DNA from: Clostridium sp. | GTDB taxonomy: Bacteria > Bacillota > Clostridia > Clostridiales > Clostridiaceae | Assembly: GCF_018372875.1 (NCBI RefSeq) | Contig: NZ_JAHAIF010000038.1 | Location: forward strand, 1 to 27,389 | DNA: 27,389 nt | Direction of reading: 5' to 3' | Shown: positions 8,168-16,211 of the stretch, one piece after another | How the letters are laid out: each line of letters opens with the position of its first letter | Numbering within the stretch: position 1 is the stretch's first letter | Program-made: the position numbers and the translations under genes | The notes under the pieces: model-generated | The model's input: the letters and a program-made list of their open reading frames with translations, nothing else | What the model was told of the DNA's origin: nothing | Database searches by the model: none

Positions 8168-8983
8168 GTGGAAAAGTTAAGCAGAAATAGTAGGGTTGTA
8201 GCTATTACAAAGTTATTATTAGAAAACCCTAATAAAATTTTAGGATTAAATCAATTTTCGGATTTATTAAATGCAGCAAAATCAACAATAAGTGAAGATA
8301 TAGTTATAATAAGAGAGTTATTAGAAAAACTTGAAATGGGAAAAGTTGAAACAATTTCTGGAGCAGCTGGTGGAATAAAATTTATTCCTATTATAGGGTA
8401 TGAAAAAGGAAACAAATTTGCTTTAGAATTATGTGATTTACTTAAAGATGATGGAAGAGTTATTGCAGGTAACTTTATATATGTTACTGATGTTATGTAC
8501 AATCCTCAAATTATAGGTAAAGCAGGAGTGATATTATCATCATGTTTCAAAAACATGGATATAGATTATGTAATAACAGTGGAAACAAAGGGGATACCTC
8601 TTGCATATGAAGTTGCTAGGAACTTAGGAGTTCAACTTGTTATAGCAAGAAGAGATACTCAAGTTACTGAAGGCCCTACAGTAACTATAAATTATGTATC
8701 TGGAACAAGTGGAAGACTACAACAAATGTCATTATCTAAGAGATCTATGAAGCCATCAAGTAAATGTATTTTTATTGATGACTTTATGAAGGGTGGAGGA
8801 ACTGCTCAAGGAATTAAAGATTTACTAAAAGAATTTGATAGTGAATTAGTTGGAATAGGAGTTCTTATAGATAATAAGCAAGTAGAAAAAAAATTAGTTG
8901 ATGATTATGTTTCTATTGTAGAACTAAATTCAGTAGATAAATCTTCAATAATAGAAGTACAACCATCAGAGATGTTTTCTTAA
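8168..8983 (+). CDS. purR: Purine operon repressor PurR
   Basis: A 271-residue protein with an N-terminal winged-helix domain (about 1-73) and a type I phosphoribosyltransferase-like domain (about 80-271). The PRPP motif reads IFIDDFMKGGGTAQG, around residues 198-212. In Bacillus and related Firmicutes this protein represses purine genes and is released by PRPP. The fold has no transferase activity in that role. The start is GTG preceded by AGGTGATGTAA. The gene heads a block that also contains prs, whose product makes the PRPP effector. No canonical PurBox with a central CCGAAC was found in this window, so I cannot say that local genes are PurR targets. Confidence 0.95.
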   Translation: MEKLSRNSRVVAITKLLLENPNKILGLNQFSDLLNAAKSTISEDIVIIRELLEKLEMGKVETISGAAGGIKFIPIIGYEKGNKFALELCDLLKDDGRVIAGNFIYVTDVMYNPQIIGKAGVILSSCFKNMDIDYVITVETKGIPLAYEVARNLGVQLVIARRDTQVTEGPTVTINYVSGTSGRLQQMSLSKRSMKPSSKCIFIDDFMKGGGTAQGIKDLLKEFDSELVGIGVLIDNKQVEKKLVDDYVSIVELNSVDKSSIIEVQPSEMFS

Positions 8984-9047
8984 TAAGTCAATGTTTTAGT
9001 GGAAATATGATGCAAAACTAAATTTTCTAAATTTATTTTGAATAAAA

Positions 9048-9074
9048 AGAGGAATTTGGGAGGAAATGGAGAAT
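9048..9074 (+). promoter_or_regulatory. Sigma-H-type promoter of spoVG
   Basis: -35 AGAGGAATT (9048-9056) fits RNAGGAWWW at every position. -10 GGAGAAT followed by TA (9068-9074) fits RNNGAAT. The 11-nt spacer is the expected spacing. In B. subtilis spoVG is a classic SigH-dependent gene, so motif and context agree. No better sigma-A promoter is visible between purR and spoVG. Confidence 0.75.
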
Positions 9075-9109
9075 TATATTACCATTAAGGCAACTGGAGG
9101 TGTAGTGCA

Positions 9110-9397
9110 GTGCAAATCACAGATGTTAGAATCAGAAAGATTACTACTGACGGGAAAATGAAAGCTATAGTTTCCGTTACTTTTGATAATGAATTCGTTG
9201 TACACGATATTAAAATTATTGAAGGTCAAAATGGATTATTTATTGCTATGCCAAGTAGGAAGACACCAGATGGGGAGTTTAAGGATATAGCGCATCCTAT
9301 AAACACAGACACTAGAGAGAAGATTCAAGGTTCTATATTAGATGCTTATGAAAAAGCGCTTAATGAAGAAACAACTGAAGAATCAGTAAGTGAATAA
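9110..9397 (+). CDS. spoVG: SpoVG, septation/sporulation regulator
   Basis: A 95-residue protein with the invariant SpoVG core: [11 protein letters not shown] at the N terminus, [21 protein letters not shown] in the middle, and [21 protein letters not shown]. SpoVG is a small nucleic-acid-binding regulator. In Bacillus it delays asymmetric septation and affects sporulation; in other Firmicutes it binds DNA or RNA and affects virulence or capsule genes. The variable acidic tail after about residue 84 ([10 protein letters not shown]) is typical. It starts at GTG with GGAGGTG upstream. It is monocistronic between a sigma-H-type promoter and a strong terminator. Confidence 0.96.
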   Translation: MQITDVRIRKITTDGKMKAIVSVTFDNEFVVHDIKIIEGQNGLFIAMPSRKTPDGEFKDIAHPINTDTREKIQGSILDAYEKALNEETTEESVSE

Positions 9398-9410
9398 TTT
9401 ATTTACTAAA

Positions 9411-9445
9411 ATAAAAGGGAGTGATACTTCCTTTTATTTTTTTTT
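9411..9445 (+). terminator. Intrinsic terminator of spoVG
   Basis: An 11-bp stem (ATAAAAGGGAG, 9411-9421, with CTTCCTTTTAT, 9427-9437, one G-U pair), a 5-nt loop, then an uninterrupted run of T. Confidence 0.85.
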
Positions 9446-9582
9446 AGTGTCTAGAAAAGTATAAAATTTTAATTTGCTCTAAATCAAAGTTATTCTGTGA
9501 CTTGAAGCTTGCAACGAAACAAGCAAAATAAATATCCAAAACTTTTTTGATTTTATAGAATTATGCAAAAATTTGCGAAAGG

Positions 9583-9611
9583 TTGAAATGATATAGTTAT
9601 TCAAATATAAT
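9583..9611 (+). promoter_or_regulatory. Sigma-A promoter of glmU-prs
   Basis: TTGAAA (9583-9588), a 17-nt spacer, perfect TATAAT (9606-9611). The leader of about 58 nt begins with a weak inverted repeat AAGTAA (9613-9618) / TTACTT (9630-9635). The 130 bases between the spoVG terminator and this promoter hold only a 5-bp hairpin (GCTTG/CAAGC, near 9508-9525) of uncertain meaning. Confidence 0.8.
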
Positions 9612-9675
9612 AAAGTAAGTATATATAGTTTACTTAGTTATTTTATATAATAAAAGAAAGTTTTGAGGTGGTATT

Positions 9676-11043
9676 GTGTATAAATGTGCTCTTATTCTAG
9701 CAGCTGGTCAAGGAAAGAGAATTAAGTCAGATATTCCAAAGGTATTACACAAAGTTTGTGGAAAAGAAATGGTGAATCATGTTATAGACAACATGAGAAA
9801 AGCTTGCATACAAGATGTTAATGTAATTGTAGGAAAAGGTGCGGAGCTGGTAAAAGAAGGCACAAAAAGTAGAGATGTATATTACTCATTACAAGAAGAG
9901 CAATTAGGAACTGGTCATGCTGTAAAGTGTGCTAAGAGTTTCTTAGAAGGAAAAGATGGTGTGGTTGCAATATTTGCAGGAGATGCACCACTAACTAAGG
10001 TAGAAACTATAGAAAGATTAATGAATGAACATATAGAGAAAAACAATTCTGCAACTTTATTATCTGCTTTTGTAGATGATCCTACTGGATACGGTAGAAT
10101 TATAAGAAATGGAGATGAAGTTGTAAAAATTGTAGAACATAAAGACTGTAACGAAGAAGAGCTAAAGGTTAATGAAATGAATGCAGCAATGTACTGCTTT
10201 GATATAAAAGAACTTTTATCTTCATTAGATAAGCTTTCTAACAATAATTCACAAGGGGAATATTATTTAACTGATGTTATTGGAATACTAAAAGAAGCCG
10301 GTAAGAGAGTTGGGGCTGTAGTGGCTGATTATGAAGATACTATAGGGGTAAACTCGAGAGTTCAATTAGCAGAAGCTGAAGAAATATTAAGAAGAAGAAT
10401 AAATAATACGCATTTAGAAAATGGTGTAACATTAATAGATCCAAAGACTACTTATATAGGACCAGACGTTGAAATAGGAAAGGATACTATTATATATCCT
10501 AACAATATAATTGAAGGAAAAACAGTTATAAAAGAAAACTGTAATATTCTACAAAATTGTAGAATAAAAGATAGTATTATAGAAAGTGGTGTGGAAATCC
10601 AGGCATCAGTAGTATTAGAAAGTAAAGTTGGAGAAAATACTACAGTTGGGCCATTTGCATATATTAGACCAGAAACTAGTATTGGTAATAATGCTAGAAT
10701 AGGTGATTTTGTAGAAATAAAGAAATCAACTATTGGTAATGGAACTAAGGTGTCTCACTTAACATACATAGGTGATGCAGAAGTGGGAAGTGGATGCAAC
10801 TTTGGATGTGGAACTGTTGTTGTAAATTATGATGGGAAAGAAAAGCATAAAACTGTTATAGGTGATAATAGCTTTATAGGTTGCAATACTAATTTAGTAT
10901 CGCCAGTAAAGGTTGGAGATAATACTTATATAGCTGCAGGCTCAACTATAACTTCTGAAGTAAAAGAAGGAGATCTTGCTATAGCTAGAGCTAAGCAAAA
11001 AAATGTTGAAGGTTGGGTTAAAAAAAAGGGTTTAATAAAATAA
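9676..11043 (+). CDS. glmU: Bifunctional UDP-GlcNAc pyrophosphorylase / GlcN-1-P acetyltransferase
   Basis: Makes UDP-GlcNAc for peptidoglycan and other wall polymers in two steps. The N-terminal uridylyltransferase (about 1-230) shows [20 protein letters not shown] and [13 protein letters not shown]. The C-terminal half (about 250-455) is a left-handed beta helix of hexapeptide repeats, ending with the acetyltransferase site around [20 protein letters not shown] and [14 protein letters not shown]. The 455-residue length is standard. It starts with GTG after GAGGTGG, five to six bases away. It is co-directional with prs 54 nt downstream, without a terminator between them, as in many Firmicutes. 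Confidence 0.97.
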   Translation: MYKCALILAAGQGKRIKSDIPKVLHKVCGKEMVNHVIDNMRKACIQDVNVIVGKGAELVKEGTKSRDVYYSLQEEQLGTGHAVKCAKSFLEGKDGVVAIFAGDAPLTKVETIERLMNEHIEKNNSATLLSAFVDDPTGYGRIIRNGDEVVKIVEHKDCNEEELKVNEMNAAMYCFDIKELLSSLDKLSNNNSQGEYYLTDVIGILKEAGKRVGAVVADYEDTIGVNSRVQLAEAEEILRRRINNTHLENGVTLIDPKTTYIGPDVEIGKDTIIYPNNIIEGKTVIKENCNILQNCRIKDSIIESGVEIQASVVLESKVGENTTVGPFAYIRPETSIGNNARIGDFVEIKKSTIGNGTKVSHLTYIGDAEVGSGCNFGCGTVVVNYDGKEKHKTVIGDNSFIGCNTNLVSPVKVGDNTYIAAGSTITSEVKEGDLAIARAKQKNVEGWVKKKGLIK

Positions 11044-11097
11044 TATAGATTATACCAAAAACTAAAGAGTACTAATTTTAAGGAGGTCCTCAAATAT

Positions 11098-12057
11098 ATG
11101 CTAACTCATGGCAAAAATATAAAAGTTTTTACTGGAAATTCACATCCTGAATTGGCAAATGAAATTGCTAAGATACTTGGTGTACCAATGGGTGCGTCAA
11201 AAGTATCAACATTTAGTGATGGAGAAATATCTGTTGATATTAATGAAACTGTAAGAGGTGCGGATGTATTCATAGTACAATCTACTTGTTCACCAGTTAA
11301 TAATAATTTAATGGAATTGTTAATAATGATAGATGCATTTAAGAGAGCATCAGCAGGTAGAATAAATGCTGTTATTCCTTATTACGGATATGCTAGACAA
11401 GATAGAAAGGCTAAATCAAGAGATCCTATAACTGCGAAGCTAGTTGCAGACCTTTTAACAGCTGCAGGAGCAGACAGAGTTTTAACTATGGATTTACATG
11501 CTTCACAAATACAAGGATACTTTAATATTCCTGTAGATCATTTAATGGGAGCACCAATATTAGCTAAACACTTTGTTAAAAAAGGATTAGCTGATCAAGA
11601 TGATGTTGTAGTAGTTTCACCTGATTTAGGAAGTGTGACTAGAGCAAGAAAGTTTGCTGATAGATTACATGCACCAATAGCTATTATCGATAAGAGAAGA
11701 CCAAAGGCTAATGTTTCAGAAATAATGAATATCATTGGCGAAGTTGAAGGTAAGAAATGTATACTTATTGATGATATGATAGATACTGCTGGGACAATAG
11801 TAAATGCGGCAAATGCACTTAAGGATTTAGGAGCAACTGCTGTTTATGCATGTTGTACACACGGAGTTCTTTCAGGACCTGCTTTTGAAAGAATCAATAA
11901 TTCTGCAATAGAGGAATTAGTAATGTTAAATACTATTACTTTACCAGAAAATGTAGAAACAGATAAGATAACTTCTCTTTCAGTAGCACCTATTTTTGCA
12001 GAAGCTATTAAGAGAATATATGATGATGAACCAATAAGTAAGTTATTCGAAGAATAA
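11098..12057 (+). CDS. prs: Ribose-phosphate pyrophosphokinase (PRPP synthetase)
   Basis: Transfers pyrophosphate from ATP to ribose-5-phosphate, giving PRPP for purine, pyrimidine, His, Trp and NAD synthesis. Class I features are visible: [10 protein letters not shown] with the flexible ATP region, [31 protein letters not shown] and the PRPP-binding loop [13 protein letters not shown]. The protein has 319 residues, full length. ATG follows an extended Shine-Dalgarno AAGGAGGTCC. It is the second gene of the glmU-prs operon. In B. subtilis ctc follows prs; here a terminator follows instead. Confidence 0.97.
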   Translation: MLTHGKNIKVFTGNSHPELANEIAKILGVPMGASKVSTFSDGEISVDINETVRGADVFIVQSTCSPVNNNLMELLIMIDAFKRASAGRINAVIPYYGYARQDRKAKSRDPITAKLVADLLTAAGADRVLTMDLHASQIQGYFNIPVDHLMGAPILAKHFVKKGLADQDDVVVVSPDLGSVTRARKFADRLHAPIAIIDKRRPKANVSEIMNIIGEVEGKKCILIDDMIDTAGTIVNAANALKDLGATAVYACCTHGVLSGPAFERINNSAIEELVMLNTITLPENVETDKITSLSVAPIFAEAIKRIYDDEPISKLFEE

Positions 12058-12071
12058 ATACATAATATAAG

Positions 12072-12118
12072 AAGTGTTCTGATTGATGTTTTATGTCAAT
12101 TAGAGCACTTTTTTCTTT
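12072..12118 (+). terminator. Intrinsic terminator of glmU-prs
   Basis: A stem of about 15 bp between AAGTGTTCTGATTGA (12072-12086) and TCAATTAGAGCACTT (12096-12110), with one G-U pair and one mismatch, then TTTTCTTT. Confidence 0.8.
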
Positions 12119-12159
12119 AGGAATTTATAGTGTAGTCAGGTATATTTCAGGTGAATAAT

Positions 12160-12188
12160 TTGTAACATTTGTATCTAAAGTATATATA
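12160..12188 (+). promoter_or_regulatory. Possible sigma-A promoter of the two-component/HtrA operon
   Basis: TTGTAA (12160-12165), a 17-nt spacer, TATATA (12183-12188). Both boxes are imperfect and the region is AT-rich, so this is only the best candidate upstream of the response regulator. Confidence 0.45.
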
Positions 12189-12246
12189 TTTAGTAGAAAT
12201 AGTGATAAATTTATAGTTAGAGTTAATAAGAAGGAGAGGATTATTC

Positions 12247-12933
12247 ATGGATGGTAGGTTAGGCAAGGTATTAGTAGTAGATGATGACGACAATATTTGT
12301 GAAGTACTTAATATGTACTTAAAAAGTTCTGGATATGATACGAGAGTAGTTTATGATGGGAAAAGAGCCCAAGAAGAATTTATAAATTACAAGCCAGATT
12401 TAGTATTACTAGATATTATGATACCTAGCGTTGATGGTATTGATGTATTAAAGTGGATAAGAAGAGAAGGAAGTACTCCTGTAATAATGTTAACAGCAAA
12501 GGGAGACACATTTGATAAAGTTTTAGCGTTAGAGCTTGGGGCTGATGATTATGTAGTAAAGCCTTTTGAGCCTAAAGAGTTAATGGCGAGAGTTAAAGCT
12601 GTAATGAGAAGATATTCTATTGATAGTACAAACAAAGAAGTATTACATTTTAGTGAATTAATAGTAGATGCAAATTCATATAAAGTTGAATACAAGGGGG
12701 GAGAGATTAAGATGCCTCCTAAAGAATTTGAATTACTGTATTATTTAGCATCTAATAAAAATAAAGTGTTTACTAGAGAGCAACTTTTATGTGAAGTATG
12801 GGGATATGATTATCCAGGAGATTCTAGAACAGTAGATGTTCACGTTAAGAGACTTAGAGAAAAACTTAGTGGAGGAGATGATTGGCAAATAGAAACTGTA
12901 TGGGGAGTAGGGTATAAGTTTGAGGTGAAGTAG
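12247..12933 (+). CDS. OmpR/PhoB-family response regulator
   Basis: A 228-residue regulator with an N-terminal receiver domain: acidic pocket DDDD at 12-15, predicted phospho-acceptor D56 in LVLLDIMIP, switch Thr in MLTAKGD and Lys in DDYVVKPFEP. The C-terminal winged-helix DNA-binding domain (about 130-228) includes PKEFELLYYLASN, RTVDVHVKRLREKL and VWGVGYKF. It should be activated by the kinase whose ATG starts at the base after its stop codon. Target genes are unknown, though autoregulation is common. ATG follows AAGGAGAGGA. It occupies the position where B. subtilis has ctc, between prs and pth. Confidence 0.94.
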   Translation: MDGRLGKVLVVDDDDNICEVLNMYLKSSGYDTRVVYDGKRAQEEFINYKPDLVLLDIMIPSVDGIDVLKWIRREGSTPVIMLTAKGDTFDKVLALELGADDYVVKPFEPKELMARVKAVMRRYSIDSTNKEVLHFSELIVDANSYKVEYKGGEIKMPPKEFELLYYLASNKNKVFTREQLLCEVWGYDYPGDSRTVDVHVKRLREKLSGGDDWQIETVWGVGYKFEVK

Positions 12934-14349
12934 ATGAAGAGAAAGGGGTTAGTATACAAGCTTATAATAACATTCTCTGCAATTCTAGCTTTAATACTAA
13001 TAACGCTTGCATTAGTACTTTCCTTATGGTTTAGGAATTACTTTTTTAGACAAAAAATACAGGAATTAGATAGACAAGGTAAAGTTATATCTGATTCTGT
13101 TCTTTCCTATCTCAATGGTAAAGAGAGTTCAAAGGAAAATGAACTAAAGGATTGTATAAGTTTTTTTGGTAACGTTATGGATGTTGATATATTAATAGCT
13201 GACAATATTGGATATGTATATGAAGTATCTAGTGATAAATTTATAGATAAAAAGTATACGAATATAGGTGTATCAGAAAAAAATATGGATAAATTAAAAA
13301 GTGGTTTTACCATTGAACGTGGTGGTAGAGAAATGATAAAAACATCATCACATGCTTACCTAAAGCCTATATTTCAGAATGACTATTTTCGTGGAATTAT
13401 AGTAATGATAACATCAGAAGAGAGTATAAGAGGTGGATTGAGGCATGTATATGAAATTGTTTGGTTGTCTGCCATAGTTGCTGTAATATTGGCTGCAATA
13501 ATAATATATTATTTTGCAAGAAAAATAATAATAAATCCACTTAATGAAATAAATATAGCTGCTAGAAGATTAGCTAAGGGAGATGTAAGTAAAAGAGTAA
13601 AGATAACATCAAGTGACGAAATAGGAGAACTTGCAAATTCCTTCAATGTTATGGCAGAATCTATTGAGGAATCAGACAAGAATAGAAGAGATTTTATATC
13701 GAATGTTTCTCATGAGTTAAGGTCGCCAATAACTTCCATAAAGGGGTTTGTAGCGGGAATATTAGACGGAGTTATACCTAAAGATAAGGAAGATTATTAT
13801 CTAAATATTGTTTATGATGAAATAAAGCGGTTATCTAGATTAGTTAGCGATTTATTAGATATATCTGCAATGGAAGAAGGAAAGTTCAAACTTAATATGA
13901 TTGAATTTGATATTAACATATTGATAAAGCAGTGTATTGCAAATTTTGATGGTAAAATAAGAAATAAAGGGGTTAATGTTGAGGTTACTTTTGGGAGAGA
14001 GCATGAATTTGTATATGCAGATAGAGATAGGCTAATGCAAGTATTAACTAATATAATTGATAACGCTATAAAGTATAGTAATGATAATGGAAACATAAAA
14101 ATTACAACTAATGATAAAGGAAGCAAGGTATATGTAAGTGTATTTAATAATGGAACATTATTAAAAGCTGAAGAATTAGCAAGGATATGGGATAGATTTT
14201 ATAAGTCTGATAAAGCGAGAACTAATAAAGATAGTACAGGATTAGGGCTTCCTATAGTTAGGTTAATATTAGCTCAGCATGGAGAAGATATTTGGGTTGA
14301 CAATGAAAAAGATGGAGTAATATTTACATTTACTATATCTAAGATATAG
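12934..14349 (+). CDS. HAMP-containing membrane sensor histidine kinase
   Basis: A 471-residue kinase with TM1 (about 8-32), an extracytoplasmic sensing loop of roughly 130 residues with no motif I recognise, and TM2 (about 172-196). These are followed by HAMP (NPLNEINIAARRLAKGDV onward), a HisKA domain with H260 in SNVSHELRSPITS, and a HATPase domain with N-box NIIDNAIKYS, the F-box region around IWDRFYKSD and G2 box STGLGLPIVR. All catalytic boxes are intact. It starts immediately after the response-regulator stop, its ribosome binding site (GAGGTGAAG) lying inside that gene, so translation is coupled. An HtrA-like membrane protein follows 16 nt later, suggesting an envelope-stress or wall-related signal. 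That is inference. Confidence 0.94.
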   Translation: MKRKGLVYKLIITFSAILALILITLALVLSLWFRNYFFRQKIQELDRQGKVISDSVLSYLNGKESSKENELKDCISFFGNVMDVDILIADNIGYVYEVSSDKFIDKKYTNIGVSEKNMDKLKSGFTIERGGREMIKTSSHAYLKPIFQNDYFRGIIVMITSEESIRGGLRHVYEIVWLSAIVAVILAAIIIYYFARKIIINPLNEINIAARRLAKGDVSKRVKITSSDEIGELANSFNVMAESIEESDKNRRDFISNVSHELRSPITSIKGFVAGILDGVIPKDKEDYYLNIVYDEIKRLSRLVSDLLDISAMEEGKFKLNMIEFDINILIKQCIANFDGKIRNKGVNVEVTFGREHEFVYADRDRLMQVLTNIIDNAIKYSNDNGNIKITTNDKGSKVYVSVFNNGTLLKAEELARIWDRFYKSDKARTNKDSTGLGLPIVRLILAQHGEDIWVDNEKDGVIFTFTISKI

Positions 14350-14365
14350 TTTTTGGAGGGGTTTC

Positions 14366-15466
14366 ATGAGTGACGAAGAAAATGAGTCGAAAATATATTT
14401 TAGAAAAAGAGTAAGATATTTTAGAATTAAAAATATAATTATAACTGTATGTTTTATATTTACTGCGGCGTTAAGTGGGGCCATATCTGCAAAAGTTATA
14501 ATTCAAAAAACTTTTTCGAAAGAAAATATTTTAAATAATATAGAGCAAAATTATGAGGTTAATAAAGATTCTTTACAAAAAATCTTTTCTGAAGCAATAG
14601 AGAAGGTATCATATTCTATGGTTAGCATTTCAGATGAGGCTAATAAACTTTCAAACAATAAATATACAGAAGAAAATGTAACAGGTATAGCAATAAGAAA
14701 AGAAGGATACATAATTACAAGTTATGCAAGAGTTAAAAATTTTAAGGATATTTATGTAAATGTTATAGCGCCTGGGATAAAGCCATCAAAAGGTGATTTA
14801 GTATCTTATGATGAAACAGCAGATATAGCATTGATAAAAATAGATTACGATAATTTGGTGCCAATAGAAATAGAAAAATACAATAATTATAAAGAAGGAG
14901 AATTTATTATATCAGTAGGAAATGCTATGTCAGATAGTTATGTTGGTATATCTTTGCCTGGAGTAATAACATCAACCAATGATGAAGTAAAGGATAATGA
15001 AGGGAATGTTTATTCAATAGTCCAAACTAATACAGTTATTAATAAATTTAATGACGGAGGAGTAATATGTAGTATAGATGGTAAGTTGATTGCTATGAAT
15101 AGTAAGTTTATAGATGATAAGTTTGGTGAAGATGATTTAAGTTTCTCTATAAGTGGAAATGAAATTAGCCATATAGTAGAAAGGTTAATAGGTAATACTG
15201 ATATATTAGGAATAAATAGAGGAATTGCCTTGAGTGAAAAACAAGAAAATGTTAAAGGTGTATATGTTGCTACTGTAAAAGCTGGTGGAATTGCAGATAA
15301 AGCTGGAATAACTCCTACTGATATAATAATTGATATAAATGGAGTTGAAGTTTATAAACCAGAAGATATATATAAATTAGTTAAGGATAAAAATCCTGGT
15401 GATATTGTTAAAGGTACTATACTTCATGATGGAATAAAAACTAATATAGAGTTGGTTATGGAATAA
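14366..15466 (+). CDS. Membrane-anchored HtrA-like PDZ protein, predicted catalytically inactive
   Basis: A 366-residue protein: short cytoplasmic N terminus, one TM anchor (about 22-43), a trypsin-like domain of HtrA/DegP type (about 70-265) and one PDZ domain (about 275-365, core KGVYVATVKAGGIADKAGI). The trypsin-like part aligns by eye with HtrA blocks, but the His block TNYHVV reads TSYARV (A121 for His) and the Ser block GNSGG reads FNDGG (D230 for Ser). The middle Asp is kept (D153, ADIALIKI). Peptidase activity is therefore unlikely. The reading frame is clean and well translated (GGAGGGG before ATG), so this is a conserved-looking pseudoprotease and not a broken gene. It is the last gene of the two-component operon, so a regulatory or scaffolding role in signalling is plausible. 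Confidence 0.85.
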   Translation: MSDEENESKIYFRKRVRYFRIKNIIITVCFIFTAALSGAISAKVIIQKTFSKENILNNIEQNYEVNKDSLQKIFSEAIEKVSYSMVSISDEANKLSNNKYTEENVTGIAIRKEGYIITSYARVKNFKDIYVNVIAPGIKPSKGDLVSYDETADIALIKIDYDNLVPIEIEKYNNYKEGEFIISVGNAMSDSYVGISLPGVITSTNDEVKDNEGNVYSIVQTNTVINKFNDGGVICSIDGKLIAMNSKFIDDKFGEDDLSFSISGNEISHIVERLIGNTDILGINRGIALSEKQENVKGVYVATVKAGGIADKAGITPTDIIIDINGVEVYKPEDIYKLVKDKNPGDIVKGTILHDGIKTNIELVME

Positions 15467-15494
15467 AAGAGGCTTAAAGGTCTCTTTTATTTTT
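15465..15494 (+). terminator. Intrinsic terminator of the two-component/HtrA operon
   Basis: A 9-bp stem (AAAAGAGGC, 15465-15473, with GTCTCTTTT, 15480-15488, one G-U pair), a 6-nt loop and ATTTTT tail. It overlaps the HtrA-like stop codon, separating this operon from pth. Confidence 0.75.
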
Positions 15495-15621
15495 AGATAT
15501 GTTGTACAGATTAAAAATATAGTATTTTTAGTTACTTTTTATTATAATTAGATATTTTAATAGTATAATATTATTTAGTATAATTATTTAAGATAATAAT
15601 TAAAACAAAAGGAGAATAGAA

Positions 15622-16197
15622 ATGTTTTTGATAGTTGGACTAGGAAATCCAGGGAAAGAATATGAAAATACAAGACATAATATTGGTTTTGATGCCATAG
15701 ATAAAATTGCTGGAAAGTATAATATAGAATTAAATAGGATAAAATTTAAAGGTGTATATGGAGAAGGATTCATAGGTGGTGAAAAGGTTATACTTTTAAA
15801 GCCTACAACATATATGAATTTAAGTGGAGAAAGTTTAAGAGCAATAATGGATTTTTATAAACTTTCTAATGAAGATGTTTTAGTGCTTTATGATGATATA
15901 AGTTTAGAAGTTGGAAGAATAAGAATAAGGGAAAAGGGTAGTGCAGGTGGACATAATGGTATAAAAAGCATAATTGCTCATTTAGGTTCTGATATTTTCT
16001 CTAGAATAAAAATAGGTATAGGACAACCTAAATCTGATTTAGTTAACCATGTATTGGGGAAATTTTCTAAAGAAGAGAGGGAAGTATTAGAAGAAACTTT
16101 AAATGCTATTACTGATTCAGTAGAGGTAGTAATTAAGACTGATACTAAAGAGGCAATGAATAGGTTTAATGGATTTATACCAAATAAGAAGATTTAA
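15622..16197 (+). CDS. pth: Peptidyl-tRNA hydrolase
   Basis: Frees tRNA from peptidyl-tRNAs dropped by ribosomes. The 191-residue protein starts [20 protein letters not shown] with the catalytic His in TRHNIGF. It continues with [24 protein letters not shown] (conserved catalytic Asp region) and [12 protein letters not shown], all diagnostic of bacterial Pth. ATG follows AAGGAGAATAG. The AT-rich upstream region holds three separate TATAAT hexamers (15543, 15564, 15579), none with a clear -35, so I cannot place its promoter. mfd begins within about 15 nt of the stop, forming a pth-mfd unit as in Bacillus, where fin lies between them. Confidence 0.97.
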   Translation: MFLIVGLGNPGKEYENTRHNIGFDAIDKIAGKYNIELNRIKFKGVYGEGFIGGEKVILLKPTTYMNLSGESLRAIMDFYKLSNEDVLVLYDDISLEVGRIRIREKGSAGGHNGIKSIIAHLGSDIFSRIKIGIGQPKSDLVNHVLGKFSKEEREVLEETLNAITDSVEVVIKTDTKEAMNRFNGFIPNKKI

Positions 16198-16211
16198 GGA
16201 TGGTGCGTAAA

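Noticed and set aside
9508..9525. GCTTG/CAAGC hairpin upstream of glmU as a riboswitch or attenuator
   Set aside because: It lies upstream of the strong glmU promoter, has a 5-bp stem only and no accompanying conserved structure.
9398..9675. PurBoxes upstream of glmU (two CGAA motifs)
   Set aside because: Only the four-base core is present, both copies are on the same strand and flanks do not fit the known consensus.
15543..15584. Three TATAAT hexamers before pth as tandem promoters
   Set aside because: None has a recognisable -35 at 16-18 nt, and the region is almost purely A/T, so chance matches are expected.
16200..16211. ATG 16200 as start of mfd
   Set aside because: It lies inside AAGGATGG, the likely ribosome binding site of ATG 16212. 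Not fully excluded.
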